Below, one piece after another: positions 59,107 through 64,000 of a stretch of DNA of 64,000 nucleotides; positions within the stretch are counted from its first letter, which is position 1; every line of letters starts with the position of its first letter. The notes below the pieces were generated by a model. It was given only the letters and a program-made list of their open reading frames with translations, was not told the origin of the DNA and made no database searches. The stretch is from Aquabacter sp040755535. Its GTDB lineage: Bacteria; Pseudomonadota; Alphaproteobacteria; Rhizobiales; Xanthobacteraceae. The stretch covers positions 1 through 64,000 of the forward strand of contig JBFMAV010000014.1 of NCBI GenBank assembly GCA_040755535.1, written 5' to 3'. The position numbers and the translations under genes were made by a program.

Positions 59107-62100
59107 CTATTGCGCGGGGGCGGGCGGGGCGACGCTCTGGTCGCGGAACTCGAACATCTTGCGCAGGAAGCCTGGCGCAACCGCGGACAGCGGATTGACC
59201 GTCAGGCGCGGCCCGCTCAAGGGGCCGACAATCTCGAAGGTGACGCCGAGCAGGCCCTCGTTCGGTCCCCCGCCGAGCAGCATGCCGATGATGGGCAGCT
59301 TCGAGAACAAGTTGTTGAGCCCGTAGGCCGGCACATAGGTGCCGCGCAGCGCGAGCCATTCGGCCGCGAAATCGATGGTGCCGTCCACGGTCGCTCCGGC
59401 CACCGGGCCATAGATGGCGCCGTCCTTGATGGTGACCGAGCCCGGGGTGCGGGTGAACTTGGCCTGGGCCTTCTGGAACGCCGCCGTGCCCGGCTCCGAC
59501 CGGCCGGAGGAATCGCGGGCCGCCGAGGCCAGGATGTCGAGACCCGGTTCGCCGCGCAGAACGAAGTCGCGCAGGCTGATGGACCCTTCTTGTGTGGTGG
59601 CGTCGCTGCGGGGGGGATCGAGGGTGACCCAAAGCTCGCCCTTGTCGATCTTGTTGTAGACGTCAAGGAAGCGCATGAGCGCGCCCGCGTCCGAAGTGGT
59701 CACCACGAGTTGGCGCTTGCCCTGGACCAGGCGCATGTCGCCGGCCACCGTTCCGCTCTGCCCGGCGCGGGCGGCGAGGGCGAACGACCGGATTTCGGTG
59801 CCCCGTCGACCCACGGAAAGTTCGAACTGGCGTAACACCTCGCCATTGTTCCCGGTAAGCGCGCCCACGGAGGCGGTCACGTCCACGTCCTGGTTGCGCG
59901 GCTTGGGTCCATTCTTGGGGGCCGGCGTGTTGCCGGCTCCCACCATGCCCTTCATGATGCCCCGGGCATCCACCACGTCCCCGGTGATCTTCACTTTCAG
60001 CACGTCGCCCCCGCGGTTGGCGGTGAGGCTTGCCTTGTCTCCGTCGCTGAGTTGGAAGGTGGGGAAATTCGCGGAAAGAATGTCGCCCGAATCCGAGATT
60101 TCGATGGACCCCTTGATCAGCGTCCCGGAGCCGTCGAGCACCAGATCGTTGATGCGCACCGTCTTTCCGGCATCGGTCGATGCAAAACGCGCCTTGAGCG
60201 GCTTGCCCGCCGGCTTGGTCAGGCCCGGCACCAGGTCGTTGATGCGCGCGCCCGTCAAGTCCAGTTCGATGTTCGCCTTGGTCACTTGGTTGTCCGTGGT
60301 GCCCACGACGCGGGCCAGCACAGGCCCCGTGACCGCTGGCAGATTGACGCCGAGCTTTGCCCGGGAGGAATCATCGAGCGTTGCGTTCACACGCACGCTC
60401 GCGTCCGCGATATCCTTCTTTTTCTCGTATTCAAAACTCATGGGCGCGCCGGCGATGCGACCATCGCCGCGCAGCAGAATGCCGGCCGGGGTGGCGAATG
60501 CCGCCACCGTCGCGCCTTCCAGCCTGTGGCCGCCGAACAGATCATCCACGCCGAAGTCGGTGAGCGTGGCCTCCACCGAATAATCTGTGTCCTTGGGATC
60601 CTGGACCTTGCGGAAATGGATGTTGATCTGCACCAGCGCCGAGAGCTTTCCGCGCGTTGTGGAGGGATCATAAGCAGTTCCGGTTGGTCCTTTCAGGGCC
60701 TCCATGCCGAGAAGCTCGATGCCCGCATCCGCCGGGCCGTTGATCTTGACCTGGATCTGCGCCTTCGGCTCGCGCGGGAAATAATCCGCCATCAGGAAAG
60801 CGCCGTCCGTCAGGGAAAGCCGGCGGTTCTGCGGGGTCACGACAACGCTCTCGGGCATGTCGGCGCGCACGCTGCGTCCCGTCACCACCACGGACAGGCG
60901 CGCATCGCGCAGCGGCGGCAAACCTTTCATGGCGTTGATCTTGAACCCGGTTCCGGTGAGTTCGAGATGCACCGCGTCTTCGGGCAGCGGCACTTCGCGC
61001 TGGCCAATTAGCTCGAGCGGCATGTTCACGTTGATGCGCACGGCATCCACCGTGCCAGACGTGACGTTCTGAATCACATATTCGCGGGCAGGCGGGGCGA
61101 TGGAAACCGGCCAGAAGCGATGGACGGTGGAGGCCGGCATGGGCGTCCCGGTGGCGTCCAGCCGGATGGCCGGCAGGGGAATCCCGAAATCCACCAGCCC
61201 GGAGAAAGCGAGCGATCCCGCCGCGCTCACCAGTTGGCCGGTTTCGAAGGTCAACTGCTTGCTCGGCGGATTGTAGCGCCCGCGGATGGCGACCTGATCC
61301 ACCACGAGCGGCGGGTCCGGCATTTCCGGACCGGCGAAGATGACCTGCTGCTGGCGGATCCGGTAGGTCCAGTCCCCGCCAAAAAGCGCAGGGATATCGA
61401 TTTCTCCCGCGAGCGCCACGCGGTTCTGATTCTTCACCGCCTCCAGGGGAGCGATGATAATGGCGCGGCGCGCGGCATCAAGGGTCAGCCCGACCCGCAG
61501 ATAGTCGAGGGTGAAACGCTCCAGAACTTCCTCGCCATTGCCGATTTGCCCGGCGCCGAAATTGATGCTGGCGGAGGCCTCCAGGACCTGACCATCCACA
61601 TTCATGCGCGCGTTGAGCTCTGCGGCCAGCGGCATGTCCATGTAGAAGCGCTTCCAGTCCTGGGTAAAGGCGCTCACGAGATCCTTGGTGGCGACGTCCC
61701 GCACCTCCATCTTGAGGGTGCGCTCGCGCTGGCGCTCGGGGCCGATGGTTGCGGTCAGCTTCGCGATTCCGCTCGGGCCCTGGAAGGCGAAATCCAGCAC
61801 CGCCCCTCCTCCGGCGGGGCGGGCAACCCGCACCGAAATATGCTGGAACACGTAGGTCCGCCCCGAGCTCTCATTCTCCACCCGCAGGGTGCCGTCCTTG
61901 AGGCCCACATCCTCCAGCGCCCCGCCGTCGAAGCCCGCATGCTCGATGTCGTTCATGAGCGCGGCGAGCTGGCGCAGGACCAAGGGATCGCTGGGCGACT
62001 GGGCGGATGGTGCGCTGGTTTGCGGGCCGGGTGTCGAGCCGGACGGCGCGGGAGAACCGGACGGAGCGGAAGCGGCGATCAACGGCCGGGCCCCCTGTCC

Positions 62101-62592
62101 TGCGGCCACAGCCACCACGCCGGAGGCGGCGATCTTCACCGTCATGTCCGCGCCGACGAGATCCACGCGCCGGGCCTTGGGCGACAGCGTCAGGAGGCTT
62201 CCGTCCAACTCCACTTCCGCGCTGGGCGCGGCGGCGATCAACTCGCCGTTGGGTCCTTCCACACGGATATCGTGGACGACAACGGCGGTCGCGCCATGGT
62301 TCATGGTCTCGACCGTGGTGGAGCCGATGATGACGTCATACTTGCCACCGAGCCGCTCCTCGATGGCGCGTTCGATATAGGGGGTCGCGAGATTCGCAGT
62401 GACAATGCCGTTTGCGATCAGAAAATAGAGCGCCAGGGCGCCCAGCCCTGCGATCGCCACCAGCGAGACCACCACCCACATGAGCACACGCGCAAGGCGG
62501 CCGCGTGGGACCAGAGCGCCCTCGATTCCCTGGGGATGGCCATGCCTGAGATGGCGGCCAGCCGGCTTGAAGCGCGCCGTATCGTCCTTCAT
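59107..62592 (-). CDS. Large AsmA-like envelope protein (DUF3971 / AsmA-like C-terminal)
   Basis: 1161 residues from ATG 62592. One transmembrane helix near residues 36-60 (LMWVVVSLVAIAGLGALALYFLI), then a very long periplasmic beta-rich region with repeated amphipathic strands, as in YhdP/AsmA proteins that bridge the envelope and carry phospholipids to the outer membrane. The C-terminal block PAYGLNNLFSKLPIIGMLLGGGPNEGLLGVTFEI is the usual family end. A Pro/Ser/Ala-rich linker lies near residue 165. Single gene, divergent from bcp. Confidence 0.85.
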   Translation of the reverse strand: MKDDTARFKPAGRHLRHGHPQGIEGALVPRGRLARVLMWVVVSLVAIAGLGALALYFLIANGIVTANLATPYIERAIEERLGGKYDVIIGSTTVETMNHGATAVVVHDIRVEGPNGELIAAAPSAEVELDGSLLTLSPKARRVDLVGADMTVKIAASGVVAVAAGQGARPLIAASAPSGSPAPSGSTPGPQTSAPSAQSPSDPLVLRQLAALMNDIEHAGFDGGALEDVGLKDGTLRVENESSGRTYVFQHISVRVARPAGGGAVLDFAFQGPSGIAKLTATIGPERQRERTLKMEVRDVATKDLVSAFTQDWKRFYMDMPLAAELNARMNVDGQVLEASASINFGAGQIGNGEEVLERFTLDYLRVGLTLDAARRAIIIAPLEAVKNQNRVALAGEIDIPALFGGDWTYRIRQQQVIFAGPEMPDPPLVVDQVAIRGRYNPPSKQLTFETGQLVSAAGSLAFSGLVDFGIPLPAIRLDATGTPMPASTVHRFWPVSIAPPAREYVIQNVTSGTVDAVRINVNMPLELIGQREVPLPEDAVHLELTGTGFKINAMKGLPPLRDARLSVVVTGRSVRADMPESVVVTPQNRRLSLTDGAFLMADYFPREPKAQIQVKINGPADAGIELLGMEALKGPTGTAYDPSTTRGKLSALVQINIHFRKVQDPKDTDYSVEATLTDFGVDDLFGGHRLEGATVAAFATPAGILLRGDGRIAGAPMSFEYEKKKDIADASVRVNATLDDSSRAKLGVNLPAVTGPVLARVVGTTDNQVTKANIELDLTGARINDLVPGLTKPAGKPLKARFASTDAGKTVRINDLVLDGSGTLIKGSIEISDSGDILSANFPTFQLSDGDKASLTANRGGDVLKVKITGDVVDARGIMKGMVGAGNTPAPKNGPKPRNQDVDVTASVGALTGNNGEVLRQFELSVGRRGTEIRSFALAARAGQSGTVAGDMRLVQGKRQLVVTTSDAGALMRFLDVYNKIDKGELWVTLDPPRSDATTQEGSISLRDFVLRGEPGLDILASAARDSSGRSEPGTAAFQKAQAKFTRTPGSVTIKDGAIYGPVAGATVDGTIDFAAEWLALRGTYVPAYGLNNLFSKLPIIGMLLGGGPNEGLLGVTFEIVGPLSGPRLTVNPLSAVAPGFLRKMFEFRDQSVAPPAPAQ

Positions 62593-62726
62593 CCTTACCC
62601 GATCCTCTGGCCCCGCCGAGGCGCCCCCGCGCCGGGTTGCAAGCGGCGCAGAATGTACCATCCTCGCCATCAGGCAAGGGCATTCAGCCCAGCCGGTATG
62701 ACGCAGTCACGTCGAAAGGAAGGCAG

Positions 62727-63197
62727 ATGGCGGATTTTCCCTCCGCGGGCGCGCAGGCTCCGGATTTCTCTCTCCCGCGCGACGGGGGCGGGACAGTGTC
62801 CCTGAAGGATTTCAAGGGGCGCAAGCTGGTGCTTTATTTCTATCCCAAGGCCAATACCCCCGGCTGCACCAAGGAAGCCATGGCGTTCAACGCTTTGCGG
62901 GGAGAGTTCGAGGCGGCCAATACAGCGATTGTCGGGGTTTCGGCGGATTCGGTGGGCGCCCAAGACAAGTTCAGGGCGAAATATGACCTCGCCTTTCCCC
63001 TCGCCTCCGATGAGACCACCGCCATGCTGGAGGCCTATGGCGTGTGGGGCGAGAAGAACATGTATGGGCGTAAATTTATGGGGATAGAGCGCGCAACGCT
63101 GCTGATCGACGAACAAGGCAAGATCGCGCAGGCCTGGCCGAAGGTGAAGGTCGAGGGGCATGCGGAGGCGGTGCTGGCGGCGGCGCGCGCCCTGTGA
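62727..63197 (+). CDS. bcp: Thioredoxin-dependent peroxiredoxin, Bcp/PrxQ type
   Basis: 156 residues; ATG after GGAAGG. Reduces peroxides. Peroxidatic cysteine in YPKANTPGCTKEAMAF. In most Bcp proteins a resolving cysteine stands five residues later (GCTKEAC); here it is methionine and the protein has no other cysteine, so it should work as a 1-Cys enzyme. The rest (VGVSADSVGAQDKFRAKYDLAFPLASDE, GVWGEKNMYGRKFMGIERATLLID) is canonical. Confidence 0.92.
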   Translation: MADFPSAGAQAPDFSLPRDGGGTVSLKDFKGRKLVLYFYPKANTPGCTKEAMAFNALRGEFEAANTAIVGVSADSVGAQDKFRAKYDLAFPLASDETTAMLEAYGVWGEKNMYGRKFMGIERATLLIDEQGKIAQAWPKVKVEGHAEAVLAAARAL

Positions 63198-63221
63198 CGG
63201 CGACGATGCAAGCGAGAACAG

Positions 63222-63246
63222 GGAACTTATACGGGCTTCCGCCGTC
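63222..63246 (+). promoter_or_regulatory. Weak EcfG-like promoter candidate
   Basis: GGAAC, 16 bases, CGTC: one base off the EcfG consensus, 107 bases before the metallopeptidase start. Low confidence. Confidence 0.3.
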
Positions 63247-63353
63247 TTAGCTCCGACCGAATACGCGCCTTACTCCCGCGTTTTTACCGTATCACCGCCA
63301 CCGTGTGCCGCGGCGGCGAACGCGGGCGCGCGAACGTTCCCCAGGAGGGGCCA

Positions 63354-64000
63354 ATGAAGCTTTTCGAGTGCCCGTCCTGCGGCAATCCGGTGTATTTCGA
63401 CAATGGGGCCTGCCTCAATTGCGGAGCACGCCTCGGCTTCCTGCCGTCCGAGATTCGCATGGTGGCGCTGGAGCCCGACGGCCCGGCGTTCCGCAGCATC
63501 GCCGCGCCGCGCCGGACGTTCCTGTTCTGCGCCAATGCGGAGCATGAGGTGTGCAACTGGCTGGTGCCAGAGGGGGGCGACGCCTACTGCCCGGCCTGCC
63601 GCTTCAACCGCACGGTGCCGGACCTCGGCCGGCCGCAGAATCGCGATCTGTGGCGGCGCATCGAGGTGGCCAAGCGCTATGTGTTCTATTCCATCCTGCG
63701 CTGGCGCCTGCCGGTCCAGGACCGGCTGGAGAACCCCCAGCACGGCCTCGCCTTCGACTTCCTCTCCGAGGACCAGACCGCGCCGGGCGAGAGCGTGATG
63801 ACCGGGCACGACAACGGCCTCATCACGTTGAATATTTCCGAAGCGGACGATGCCGAGCGCGAGCGCCGCCGCACCTCCATGAACGAGCCCTACCGGACCC
63901 TGATCGGCCATTTCCGGCACGAACTGGGGCATTATTTCTGGGACGAGCTGGTCGCCTACCGGCCCCAGACCTTGCAGCAGTGCCGCGCCATCTTCGGCGA
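63354..64000 (+). CDS. Zinc-binding metallopeptidase of the COG4307 type (3' partial)
   Basis: 215 codons to the window edge; ATG after AGGAGGGG. N-terminal zinc ribbon FECPSCGNPVYFDNGACLNCGARLGF, a second cysteine pair (FCAN, YCPACRFN), then a hydrolase-like section with the metal motif HELGHYFWDELV (HEXXH) near residues 189-193. Such proteins are conserved in alphaproteobacteria as putative zinc-dependent peptidases. Truncated by the end of the window. Confidence 0.82.
   Translation, partial: MKLFECPSCGNPVYFDNGACLNCGARLGFLPSEIRMVALEPDGPAFRSIAAPRRTFLFCANAEHEVCNWLVPEGGDAYCPACRFNRTVPDLGRPQNRDLWRRIEVAKRYVFYSILRWRLPVQDRLENPQHGLAFDFLSEDQTAPGESVMTGHDNGLITLNISEADDAERERRRTSMNEPYRTLIGHFRHELGHYFWDELVAYRPQTLQQCRAIFG

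Noticed and set aside
61120..62805. 561-codon plus-strand frame opposite the AsmA-like gene
   Set aside because: Composition artefact; it also runs into the bcp region in the wrong frame.
1..64000. CRISPR array or prophage
   Set aside because: No regularly spaced direct repeats, cas genes, phage structural genes, terminase or integrase were seen on either strand.

Overview
The window is GC-rich alphaproteobacterial chromosome, most likely Hyphomicrobiales (Xanthobacteraceae-like; this is inference). The signs are an Irr-type iron control element on a suf operon, an EcfG-type stress promoter in front of stand-alone response regulators, GTG/TTG starts, and family content typical of that order. 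Both ends cut through a gene: a FhuB-type permease on the left and a zinc metallopeptidase on the right.

Layout. 1-3.8 kb: ferric-siderophore uptake (FhuB C-terminal half, siderophore-interacting reductase, ABC exporter-type half transporter). 3.9-8.8 kb: signalling block of two soluble double-PAS chemotaxis receptors and a membrane diguanylate cyclase with an I-site, all on the minus strand. 8.9-24.4 kb: mostly housekeeping and metabolism: MliC-type inhibitor, Pif1-like helicase coupled to a PfkB kinase, glmM, an outer-membrane barrel, two receiver-only regulators under an EcfG promoter, an ALDH7-type dehydrogenase with a TPP enzyme, gpmI, a FAD monooxygenase, tRNA-Gln(CTG), a DUF1127 protein, a GT2 protein, small secreted or unknown proteins and tRNA-Ala(CGC).

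24.6-38.85 kb is an accessory island. It starts at the 3' end of tRNA-Ala, and a 13-bp copy of that tRNA end recurs at 38835-38847. Its left part (24.8-29.7 kb) holds a WYL regulator with an overlapping small gene, a divergent 38-residue membrane ORF, a KAP-type P-loop NTPase and a divergent PD-(D/E)XK nuclease. This is the best candidate for an undescribed, probably defence-type, system. Its right part (30.1-38.2 kb) is strikingly AT-rich and encodes glycan-assembly proteins (GT39-like membrane protein, fused GT2-GT4 glycosyltransferase, coiled-coil methyltransferase). Two complete-length but damaged IS3-family elements and several decayed IS3 fragments break it up and flank it.

38.9-64 kb returns to core genes: a sedolisin-DUF4114 protease without signal peptide; a Nudix hydrolase; a TPP riboswitch with thiO-thiS-thiG, then a TDT/SLAC1 transporter gene separating thiE; a complete suf operon (sufS2-B-C-D-S-T) behind a promoter whose start region is covered by an Irr box; an alpha/beta hydrolase; an APC permease; anmK; tyrS; a giant AsmA-like protein; a Bcp peroxiredoxin lacking the usual second cysteine; and the truncated metallopeptidase. 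Iron acquisition at the left end and Irr-controlled Fe-S assembly at the right are a common physiological thread.
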